Source of the DNA: an uncultured Oscillospiraceae bacterium | Lineage (GTDB): Bacteria; Bacillota; Clostridia; Oscillospirales; Acutalibacteraceae | Direction: 5' to 3' | Assembly (NCBI GenBank): GCA_900547275.1 | Contig: URGA01000075.1 | Location: 1 to 8,966, forward strand | DNA: 8,966 nucleotides | Part shown: in pieces, positions 1-5,853 of the stretch | Numbering within the stretch: position 1 is the first letter of the stretch | Layout: each line of letters opens with the position of its first letter | Notes under the pieces: generated by a model | What the model saw: only the letters and a program-made list of their open reading frames with translations | What the model was told of the DNA's origin: nothing | Database searches by the model: none | Translations under genes and position numbers: made by a program

Positions 1-226
1 CCGCCGTGCATACAGCAAGTATCACCGTATTTTCCAGCGCTTTCATTGCCGCAGTATTGTTAAACAGTTCTTTATACCAGTGTGTTGAAAATCCTTCAAA
101 TGTATATGTGCTTGAGGACGAATTGAAAGAAAACAGCCCGATAATAACGATCGGCGCATAAAGAAAAATAAAAATCAGCACGGTATAAAATTTTGAAAAG
201 AATGAGGAAGATGTCTTTTTATTCAT
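1..226 (-). CDS. potC: Spermidine/putrescine ABC transporter permease, PotC-like (partial, N-terminal 75 residues)
   Basis: This is the start of the second permease of a polyamine ABC importer; the rest lies beyond the left edge. The visible protein begins MNKKTSSSFF, has one strong membrane segment at about residues 11-33 (FYTVLIFIFLYAPIVIIGLF), then the FNSS...W motif region and the start of the next membrane stretch, as in PotC/YdcV-type permeases. The ATG at 226-224 overlaps the potB stop codon as ATGA, and a strong ribosome site GGAGGTG lies at 234-240, so the start is secure. PotC pairs with PotB to form the membrane channel energised by PotA. Family assignment rests on the N-terminus plus the potA-potB context; substrate specificity (spermidine, putrescine or another cation) cannot be told from what is visible. 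Confidence 0.88.
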   Translation of the reverse strand, partial: MNKKTSSSFFSKFYTVLIFIFLYAPIVIIGLFSFNSSSSTYTFEGFSTHWYKELFNNTAAMKALENTVILAVCTA

Positions 227-1050
227 ATAATCACACCTCCGTCATTCTCATCGTCAGCGCCGAATTTGTTCATTACACTGAGGCTTACAAGAATAAGCAC
301 CATAAGCACAAGCGAAAGGCTTGCTCCGAGATTGTAGTTGTTTGCGCTCTGGAACTGAGTTTCAATAACGTCGCCGATAAGCACTACCTGGCCGCCGCCC
401 AGTTTCTGTGTAATATAAAATGTTGAAACGCAGGGCACAAACACCATTGTTATTCCGGAAAGAACACCCGGCATTGAAAGAGGCATTATTACGCGCTGAA
501 ATACCTGGCGCTTATTGCTTCCTAAATCCTGAGCCGCTTCGATAAGCGAACCGTCAAGTTTTGAAAGCACCGAATAAATCGGTAAAATCATATACGGCAG
601 GAAATTATATACCATGCCCAAGATAACGGCACCGCCGGTATTTATAAGTTTTGCGGGTGAAAGACCAACCGCTTCAAGAACTGAGTTGATAACTCCCGTG
701 TCGCCGAGAATAGTCATCCAGCTGTATGTTCTTATAAGAAAGTTCATCCACATCGGGAGCATAACAAGCAGAACTGTCGTTCGCTGTTTTCTCTCAGAAT
801 GGCGCGATATAAAATACGCAAATGGATAACCTAATACAAGACAGATAACCGTTGCCGCAAGCCCGTAAAGCACCGACTCCAGTATAGTAGAAAAATACGC
901 CGGAATCTGAGCAATTGAATTAAGGGAAAAAGCTCCGGTTGAATCAGTAAAAGCATAATAAACTACCATGCACAGAGGAGCGATTATAAAGAGAAGCGCC
1001 CATACTGCGTATGGTTTGTCCAGCAAGTGGCGCCCCAATTTACCCCTCAT
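223..1050 (-). CDS. potB: Spermidine/putrescine ABC transporter permease PotB
   Basis: Inner-membrane permease of the polyamine importer, 275 residues, the usual PotB length. It has a first membrane segment at about residues 15-34, a periplasmic/external stretch, then the binding-protein-dependent transport core (about 56-260) with five further hydrophobic segments. The cytoplasmic EAA loop that docks onto the ATPase is clear at residues 171-195 (EAAQDLGSNK...MPLSMPG). The start MRGKLG at 1050 is chosen over an upstream ATG at 1098 because GGAGGAA at 1055-1061 is ideally spaced and the upstream extension would run deep into potA. The gene overlaps the end of potA by 11 bases and the start of potC by 4, so the three are co-translated. 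The protein ends in an acidic tail (GADDENDGG). Confidence 0.95.
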   Translation of the reverse strand: MRGKLGRHLLDKPYAVWALLFIIAPLCMVVYYAFTDSTGAFSLNSIAQIPAYFSTILESVLYGLAATVICLVLGYPFAYFISRHSERKQRTTVLLVMLPMWMNFLIRTYSWMTILGDTGVINSVLEAVGLSPAKLINTGGAVILGMVYNFLPYMILPIYSVLSKLDGSLIEAAQDLGSNKRQVFQRVIMPLSMPGVLSGITMVFVPCVSTFYITQKLGGGQVVLIGDVIETQFQSANNYNLGASLSLVLMVLILVSLSVMNKFGADDENDGGVII

Positions 1051-2173
1051 TTTCTTCCTCCCAGTTATAATCCGCGTCGGATATATGGTCCATTTCATCA
1101 GAAAACGTGGAATAGTCGCCGAACTCGCCGCTGTATTCGCTTCGTTTCATAATATGGATAGCGTCAGGCTCGATATACATGCCCACAGTTTTGCCGATCT
1201 CGTGATAATCAGTAGTCTGTACCATCCAGATAAAACCGCCTACGTCAACAAATATCTCAAAGAAAACTCCCATAAACGTAACGTCTGTGATAGTTCCTGT
1301 AAGAGATGCTTTATGACCCGGCTCGCATATTTCTATATCTTCGGGGCGCACTACCGCCTCAACAAATTCATTTGGCGCAAATCCGCTGTCAAGGCAGTCA
1401 AATGTAACTCCGCCGAAACGAACAACATAGTCCTTAACCATAACGGCGTCAACTATATTTGACTCGCCGATAAAGTCCGCAACAAATGCGTTTACAGGCT
1501 CGTTATAAATATCCTCTGGAGTTCCGATCTGCTGGATTTTACCCTTGTCCATTACCACAACGGTATCACTCATTGAAAGAGCTTCCTCCTGATCGTGGGT
1601 AACGTAAATAAAGGTTATGCCCAGGCGTTTCTGAATAGCTTTCAGCTCCTTCTGCATATCCTTTCTCAGTTTAAGGTCAAGAGCGCCGAGAGGCTCGTCC
1701 AGCAAAAGAACGTGGGGTTTATTCGCCAGCGCTCTGGCAATTGCAACACGCTGCTGCTGACCGCCTGAAAGAGAACTAATGCTTCTCTTCTCAAAACCTT
1801 TAAGGTTTACAAGTTCAAGCATTTCGGCAACCGTCTTTCTAACTTCCGCTTTCGGCATTTTCTGAAGTTCGGGGCCAAACGCTATATTCTCATAAACGTT
1901 TAAATGAGAAAAAAGAGCATAACGCTGAAAAATGGTGTTCACTCTGCGCTTATGCGGCGGAACATCATTGATAACCTTGCCCTCGAAAACGACCTCGCCT
2001 TCATCGGGCTGAACAAAACCGGCAATGCATCTGAGCGTTGTAGTCTTGCCGCACCCGGAGGGACCAAGCAGCGTTATAAACTCTTTTTTGTTTATATAAA
2101 GATTCAGTTTGTCTAAAATCACATTGTCGCCATAACGAACAGTTATGTTCTTAAGATCAATTATCTTTTCCAA
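1040..2173 (-). CDS. potA: Spermidine/putrescine ABC transporter ATP-binding protein PotA
   Basis: Cytoplasmic ATPase that powers polyamine uptake through PotB/PotC; 377 residues. Visible motifs in order: Walker A GPSGCGKT at 37-44, Q-loop glutamine at 83, ABC signature LSGGQQQR at 135-142, Walker B LLLDE at 156-160, D-loop GALD at 163-166, and switch histidine H193 in THDQEEA. A TOBE-type regulatory domain occupies about 275-345 (VRPEDIEIC at 276-284). After it comes an acidic tail at 345-377 with about 12 Asp/Glu and no Lys/Arg, longer than I would expect for PotA. The start is TTG (2173-2171): no in-frame ATG is near, and GAGGAAG lies 7 bases upstream. It is the first gene of the potABC unit with its own promoter. 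The polyamine call is by close resemblance to PotA; related Fe/thiamine/putrescine-type ATPases are the alternatives. Confidence 0.95.
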   Translation of the reverse strand: MEKIIDLKNITVRYGDNVILDKLNLYINKKEFITLLGPSGCGKTTTLRCIAGFVQPDEGEVVFEGKVINDVPPHKRRVNTIFQRYALFSHLNVYENIAFGPELQKMPKAEVRKTVAEMLELVNLKGFEKRSISSLSGGQQQRVAIARALANKPHVLLLDEPLGALDLKLRKDMQKELKAIQKRLGITFIYVTHDQEEALSMSDTVVVMDKGKIQQIGTPEDIYNEPVNAFVADFIGESNIVDAVMVKDYVVRFGGVTFDCLDSGFAPNEFVEAVVRPEDIEICEPGHKASLTGTITDVTFMGVFFEIFVDVGGFIWMVQTTDYHEIGKTVGMYIEPDAIHIMKRSEYSGEFGDYSTFSDEMDHISDADYNWEEENEG

Positions 2174-2180
2174 TTATGCA

Positions 2181-2187
2181 CTTCCTC
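2181..2187 (-). promoter_or_regulatory. Ribosome binding site fixing the TTG start of potA
   Basis: GAGGAAG on the minus strand sits 7 bases before the TTG at 2173-2171. An ATG that overlaps this site (AATGAGGAAG) is out of frame with PotA, which supports TTG as the true start. Confidence 0.7.
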
Positions 2188-2223
2188 ATTGTAACCCGAT
2201 TTCGACATCAGTCGATTAAGACT

Positions 2224-2252
2224 AATATATTCGTTTTACTTCCCGTTGTCAA
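2224..2252 (-). promoter_or_regulatory. Vegetative (sigma-A type) promoter for potABC
   Basis: The minus strand reads TTGACA (2252-2247), a 17-base spacer, then TATATT (2229-2224): a perfect -35 box and a -10 box one base off consensus. Transcription would begin near 2217, giving a leader of about 43 bases before potA. The promoter begins 6 bases after the dpaB stop codon. Directly downstream of the -10 box is a short inverted repeat, AGTC-TTAATC-GACT (2210-2223), placed where an operator could be; it is too short to be sure of. Confidence 0.8.
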
Positions 2253-2258
2253 TAAAAA

Positions 2259-2822
2259 TCAGAAAATTTTTTGAGCAATTTCTTTGCCTTCATTAGCGAG
2301 TTCTATCGTCTTCTGAACCATATCAAAATCGCACACCATTGATTTCGGTTTCATAATGCAATTATCCATGCCGAAAGGTACAAAATAAAAGTTTTTATAG
2401 TTAAGAAGATTTCCGATATTTTTGGCCGCCGCACCCAGCGCGTCGTTTGTTGAAACACCGATTACAACGGGGCGTGAATTGCGAAGATGGCTTTTCGCCG
2501 CCATTGTTACGGAAGTGTCCGCTATGCCCGCTGCAAGCTTTGCAAGAGTATTGCCGGTGCAGGGCACAATAGCAAGCACGTCAAACATCTTTTTAGGTCC
2601 TATAGGCTCCGCCTGCTGGATCGTATGGATTATGCTGTTTCCAGTGATTTCTATAATACGGTTTTGAATATCCGCCGCGTCGCCGAAGCGCGTGTCGGTT
2701 GAATATGCGTTCTGACTCATAACTGGCGTGACCTCATGCCCTGCGCGCACCAAATCCTCAAGCACTTTTATTGATTTGGAAAACGTACAGAAGGAGCCTG
2801 TCAGACAGTATCCGATTTTCAT
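2259..2822 (-). CDS. dpaB: Dipicolinate synthase subunit B (SpoVFB/DpaB)
   Basis: Flavoprotein-like subunit of dipicolinate synthase, which makes dipicolinic acid in the mother cell for loading into the spore core with calcium. It has 187 residues, near the ~200 of Bacillus SpoVFB. The N-terminal flavin-binding pattern MKIGYCLTGSFCTF and the phosphate/flavin loop PCTGNT at 87-92, followed by AKLAAGIAD and AKSHLRN, are characteristic of the family, as is GAAAKNIGNLL at 130-140 and VPFGMDN near 148-154. The ATG overlaps the dpaA stop as ATGA and has GGAGGAG 5 bases upstream, so the two subunits are coupled in translation. Its presence marks the organism as a spore former. No clear terminator follows it. 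Confidence 0.95.
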   Translation of the reverse strand: MKIGYCLTGSFCTFSKSIKVLEDLVRAGHEVTPVMSQNAYSTDTRFGDAADIQNRIIEITGNSIIHTIQQAEPIGPKKMFDVLAIVPCTGNTLAKLAAGIADTSVTMAAKSHLRNSRPVVIGVSTNDALGAAAKNIGNLLNYKNFYFVPFGMDNCIMKPKSMVCDFDMVQKTIELANEGKEIAQKIF

Positions 2823-3547
2823 GATATCTCCTCCTCTATCATTTCGGTGATAGCCTCACCGATAAGGTAACCCGCTGTTTTTACAGCGTATCTTTTCGGT
2901 ATCCCCTTACCGTCAACAAGGCGCAGTCCCAGTGAACTTGCCATAAGAGTATCTACTCCGCCCGGGAACGACGCAAGGTCGATAATCACAGCTTCACTTT
3001 TCAGCGCCTTAAGTTCCTTTGCAGTAAAGATCATATGGGGAATAGTATTAAAGACAATGTCGTAGTCATTTTTATTTACAAGCTGTTCCAGTGTAATATG
3101 CTTTGCTCCGGCAAAAAGAGCCTTGGTTTTTGACACTTCACTTCTGGAGCAAACGGTAATATCGGCGCCGTAACCGCTGAGCACGCTGGCAAGCGCACAC
3201 CCTATTCTGCCGAAACCGCATATAAGTATTTTCGAGCGGTAAAGCGAAATATCGGTTGCCTCTTCTGCAAGCGCAACGGCACCCTCTGCTGTCAGGATAG
3301 CGTTTTTCATAACAAAATTTTCGTTTTTGTAGTAGTCAAAAGTTCCCGGAAAATCGCCCTTGCCGAGAAAGACGGTTTTTCCGTCAAGTCCGCTGAGCAT
3401 TTCTTTTTTTACAGGAAGGGGCAAAACAACAAAATCTGCCTCCCCTACTGAAGACACACAGCGATATGAGTTCTTCTCAAGATATTCTTTTGCATAAATC
3501 ATTCTTCTGTCATCCGTAAACGGAACGGCAAATGTATCAAATTTCAT
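2819..3547 (-). CDS. dpaA: Dipicolinate synthase subunit A (SpoVFA/DpaA)
   Basis: NAD(P)-dependent subunit of dipicolinate synthase, acting with DpaB to convert the lysine-pathway intermediate (dihydroxy-tetrahydrodipicolinate/HTPA) into dipicolinic acid. Residues 1-100 form the short N-terminal domain with VVLPLPV at 40-46; residues 105-242 are the Rossmann domain with nucleotide-binding GFGRIG at 111-116, then NTIP at 167-170, DLASFPGGVD at 190-199 and a GIPKRYAVKTAG segment at 215-226, all family hallmarks. At 242 residues it is about 55 shorter than Bacillus SpoVFA (297), mostly by compaction of the N-terminal half. ATG at 3547 has GAGGTG 5 bases upstream. First gene of dpaAB, divergent from murC, behind a sigma-K-like promoter. 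Confidence 0.93.
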   Translation of the reverse strand: MKFDTFAVPFTDDRRMIYAKEYLEKNSYRCVSSVGEADFVVLPLPVKKEMLSGLDGKTVFLGKGDFPGTFDYYKNENFVMKNAILTAEGAVALAEEATDISLYRSKILICGFGRIGCALASVLSGYGADITVCSRSEVSKTKALFAGAKHITLEQLVNKNDYDIVFNTIPHMIFTAKELKALKSEAVIIDLASFPGGVDTLMASSLGLRLVDGKGIPKRYAVKTAGYLIGEAITEMIEEEIS

Positions 3548-3601
3548 ATCTGCACCTCGTAATGTCCGTAGGCAATAATCTAATTACAGCCTTCTACTCC
3601 A

Positions 3602-3630
3602 CATACTATGATGAAAAAATTTTTCAGTTC
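3602..3630 (-). promoter_or_regulatory. Candidate sigma-K (late mother-cell) promoter for dpaAB
   Basis: The minus strand has GAAC (3630-3627), a 16-base spacer, then CATAGTATG (3610-3602). This fits the sigma-K pattern AC-N16/17-CATAnnnTA apart from the last base. Transcription would begin near 3595, about 48 bases before dpaA. Sigma-K control of the dipicolinate synthase operon is established in Bacillus, so the match is biologically sensible, but the motif is short. The spacer contains the A/T inverted repeat TGAAAAA-A-TTTTTCA (3612-3626). Confidence 0.5.
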
Positions 3631-3644
3631 CAACAGATTTTGTA

Positions 3645-3673
3645 TTTATTTTTTCGCCCGGCAGTAGTATAAT
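3645..3673 (+). promoter_or_regulatory. Promoter for murC
   Basis: A perfect -10 box TATAAT lies at 3668-3673. The best -35 position, 17 bases upstream, is TTTATT (3645-3650), which is weak. Transcription would start near 3680, giving a leader of only about 24 bases before the TTG start. It faces away from the dpaA promoter within the same 156-base intergenic region. Confidence 0.55.
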
Positions 3674-3689
3674 AACTTAAAAGAAATAC

Positions 3690-3696
3690 GGAGGCG
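3690..3696 (+). promoter_or_regulatory. Ribosome binding site fixing the TTG start of murC
   Basis: GGAGGCG sits 7 bases upstream of the TTG at 3704-3706. Another TTG at 3697 is out of frame, so 3704 is the supported start. Confidence 0.7.
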
Positions 3697-3703
3697 TTGA
3701 GTC

Positions 3704-5095
3704 TTGAACAATATTGACAGTTTACTGAAAGAATCAAAAAGAATACATTTTATAGGCATCGGCGGTTCGGGCATGTGCCCTTTGGCTGAAATTCTCATTT
3801 CACTGGGTTACAGCGTTTCCGGCTCCGACAACAACGATACCGAGACTTTCCGCAGAATTGAGCGGGAAGGAGCAAAAGTATATCTCGGCCAAAAAAAAGA
3901 AAATCTTACCGATGACATTCAACTTGTAATATATACAAACGCAATCCTTAAAGGCAACGAAGAGCTTGAATGGGCTAAAGAGCATTTTCCCTGCTTTGAA
4001 CGCGCGGATCTGCTCGGCGCCGTAAGCCGCATTTTCTCAAACTGCATCGGCGTTTGCGGAACTCACGGAAAAACCACAACAACTTCAATGACAACTCAGA
4101 TACTTCTTGAGGCAGGTCTTGACCCCAGCGCAGTAATCGGCGGAAAACTGCCGGCAATTGACGCTTACGGAAGATTCGGAAAGAGCCAGAACTTTGTTTG
4201 TGAGAGCTGCGAGTTCAACAACACATTTCTTAAAATGAACGCAGATATTGCGGTAGTTCTTAACATTGACGAAGATCACCTCGACTTCTTCAAAAATCTT
4301 GACAATATAAAGAAATCGTTTCATCAGTTCTGCGAGAACACCTCAAGAACGATTATTTATAACGGCGACGACGCCAACACGGTAGATACTGTAAAAGATA
4401 TTAAAGATAAAAAGATGATCTCATTCGGCAAGAGCGACAGCTGTCAGTGGCAGGCTAAGAACGTTAACGTTCCTGGCGGATTTAGCTCTGATTTTGACGT
4501 ATACCACGACGGCGAGTTCCTCTGCCACGCTGAAATATCTGTTCCCGGCGAACACAACGTACTCAACGCTCTTGCGGCATTTGCCGCCGCTTATGAAAGC
4601 GGAGCCGACGTTCAATCTATTTGCCGCGGATTAAAAGCGTTCAAAGGTGCTTCCCGCAGATTTGAACTTATGGGAACTTACTGCGGTATAACATTTGCCG
4701 ACGACTACGCCCACCACCCTGCCGAACTTAAAGTTACGCTTGAAGCGGCAATGAAAATGGGCTTCAAGAGAGTATGGGCGGTTCATCAGCCGTTCACCTT
4801 TACACGCACAAGTCTTCTGCTTGACGATTTTGCAAAAGTACTGCAAATTCCCGACAAATGCGTAATTTCCGCTATTATGGGAAGCCGAGAGGTCAACACA
4901 ATCGGTATTCACGCCAAGGATTTGGCAGATAAAGTACCGGGCTCCGTTCAGCTTGATACTTTTGAAGAAATTGCAGATTATGTGCTTGCAAACGCAGAAC
5001 CGGGCGATTTGGTTATCACCCTTGGCTGCGGCGACGTTTACAAGGTTAACCGAATGATGGTCAACCGTCTTAAAGAGAAAGAAAACAAAGAATAA
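3704..5095 (+). CDS. murC: UDP-N-acetylmuramate--L-alanine ligase MurC
   Basis: Cytoplasmic ATP-dependent ligase that adds L-alanine to UDP-MurNAc, the first amino acid of the peptidoglycan stem peptide. It has 463 residues, a normal MurC length. N-terminal UDP-binding domain with GIGGSGM at 18-24; central ATPase domain with the P-loop GTHGKTTTT at 119-127, the magnesium-site region ESCEFNNTF at 167-175 and NIDEDHLD at 187-194; C-terminal domain with GASRRFE at 315-321, DDYAHHP at 333-339, QPFTFTRT at 362-369 and GCGDVY at 441-446. Two motifs differ from the textbook enzyme: EADESD is ESCEFN here (the second Glu retained) and FQPHxxxRT is HQPFTFTRT. This looks like a lineage variant of MurC rather than MurD/E/F or Mpl, because the first glycine loop and DDYAHHP are MurC-like. 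TTG start, own promoter and terminator, so single-gene transcription is likely. Confidence 0.93.
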   Translation: MNNIDSLLKESKRIHFIGIGGSGMCPLAEILISLGYSVSGSDNNDTETFRRIEREGAKVYLGQKKENLTDDIQLVIYTNAILKGNEELEWAKEHFPCFERADLLGAVSRIFSNCIGVCGTHGKTTTTSMTTQILLEAGLDPSAVIGGKLPAIDAYGRFGKSQNFVCESCEFNNTFLKMNADIAVVLNIDEDHLDFFKNLDNIKKSFHQFCENTSRTIIYNGDDANTVDTVKDIKDKKMISFGKSDSCQWQAKNVNVPGGFSSDFDVYHDGEFLCHAEISVPGEHNVLNALAAFAAAYESGADVQSICRGLKAFKGASRRFELMGTYCGITFADDYAHHPAELKVTLEAAMKMGFKRVWAVHQPFTFTRTSLLLDDFAKVLQIPDKCVISAIMGSREVNTIGIHAKDLADKVPGSVQLDTFEEIADYVLANAEPGDLVITLGCGDVYKVNRMMVNRLKEKENKE

Positions 5096-5101
5096 AGCAA
5101 G

Positions 5102-5137
5102 AAAACCAGGCGACCTAGTCACCTGGTTTTTATTTTT
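5102..5137 (+). terminator. Rho-independent terminator after murC, probably bidirectional
   Basis: AAAACCAGG (5102-5110) pairs perfectly with CCTGGTTTT (5122-5130); inside, GAC pairs with GTC around a CTA loop after one C/A mismatch. The plus strand continues as TATTTTT. On the minus strand the same stem is followed by TTTTCTTGCTTT, so it can also end the convergent AlkD-like transcript that stops at 5155. Confidence 0.92.
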
Positions 5138-5154
5138 ACAATATTTGGATTAAA

Positions 5155-5853
5155 TCACTTTTTTCTCTTAAGTGTCAAAAGCATTTCTTTATCTTCTTTT
5201 GAAACTCTAAAACTTTCCCGTATCTTGCGAATAGTTTTGTTGTGCATCTCATCTGACAGCACAGAACTTTTTATAAGTTTCAAAACCTTTTCGGGATAGC
5301 GGACGTAGGCTGTTGCCAGCGCCCAAGCCGCCCCCATATTGATATAGTATCCTTCTCGCCGAACAGAAGAGATAAGCTGAAGCACCCTATCTATATATTC
5401 GTCATTGAGATAATAGTCCATCATCATGATTATGGCAAAACGCGCTTCATATTCTGACTTATCAATATAAGGCAGAATAAACCGCCACATTTCGTCAAGA
5501 TGCTTTAAAGCAAATTTAAAAGTGGAACAGCAGCTGTCGCACACCGCCCAGTTATCTATAAGAGGTACGAACTGTCTGAGCATTTCAAGCCGCCGCTCAA
5601 AATCGCACTTAGCATAGCCGACGCGCATACCGATAAGCATTCGTTCCTCATAATAATACGTTTCGATAGTAACGCTGTCGTCCGCCGCCGCTTTTCGAGC
5701 AAGCTTCCTCAAATGCGGAATTCTAACACCGATTATGCGCTCCGGTTGAATATTCGGAACCAACGAAGCTTGAAATTCGCGGTATTTTTTATCCTGAAGG
5801 CTGAACAGTTCACTGCGTATATCCAAATAAATCACCCGAAATGAGCATATCAC
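5155..5853 (-). CDS. DNA alkylation repair protein, AlkD-like HEAT-repeat glycosylase family
   Basis: Predicted cytoplasmic base-excision-type protein of the AlkD family, which removes bulky or cationic alkylated bases using a curved HEAT-repeat surface. The 232 residues are nearly all alpha-helical. The family signature DNWAVCD at 100-106 supplies W102 and catalytic-type D106; R138 (YEARFA) and W177 (GAAWALA) match in order and near-spacing the W109/D113/R148/W187 set of Bacillus cereus AlkD, so the key residues appear intact. Start: GTG at 5853 has GGGAGAG 5 bases upstream and overlaps the stop of the preceding membrane-protein gene (GTGA). A TTG at 5826 (giving MDIRSELFSLQ, closer to how relatives begin) with GGTGA upstream is a real alternative. 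Its true substrate is unknown; many clostridial family members are uncharacterised. Confidence 0.85.
   Translation of the reverse strand: MICSFRVIYLDIRSELFSLQDKKYREFQASLVPNIQPERIIGVRIPHLRKLARKAAADDSVTIETYYYEERMLIGMRVGYAKCDFERRLEMLRQFVPLIDNWAVCDSCCSTFKFALKHLDEMWRFILPYIDKSEYEARFAIIMMMDYYLNDEYIDRVLQLISSVRREGYYINMGAAWALATAYVRYPEKVLKLIKSSVLSDEMHNKTIRKIRESFRVSKEDKEMLLTLKRKK

Noticed and set aside
968..1462. 164-codon plus-strand open frame antisense to potA/potB
   Set aside because: It lies wholly opposite well-supported genes, has no ribosome site or family resemblance, and is a shadow of their codon pattern.
2210..2223. AGTC/GACT inverted repeat as a dpaAB terminator
   Set aside because: The stem is only 4 base pairs with no T run after it, and it lies downstream of the potABC -10 box; kept only as a possible operator.
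3612..3626. TGAAAAA-A-TTTTTCA as a terminator
   Set aside because: It is pure A/T apart from one G-C pair, has a one-base loop, and lies between two divergent promoters where no transcript needs to end.
4631..5122. 163-codon minus-strand open frame antisense to the end of murC
   Set aside because: It overlaps the conserved MurC C-terminal domain and the terminator, with low-complexity composition and no recognisable motif.
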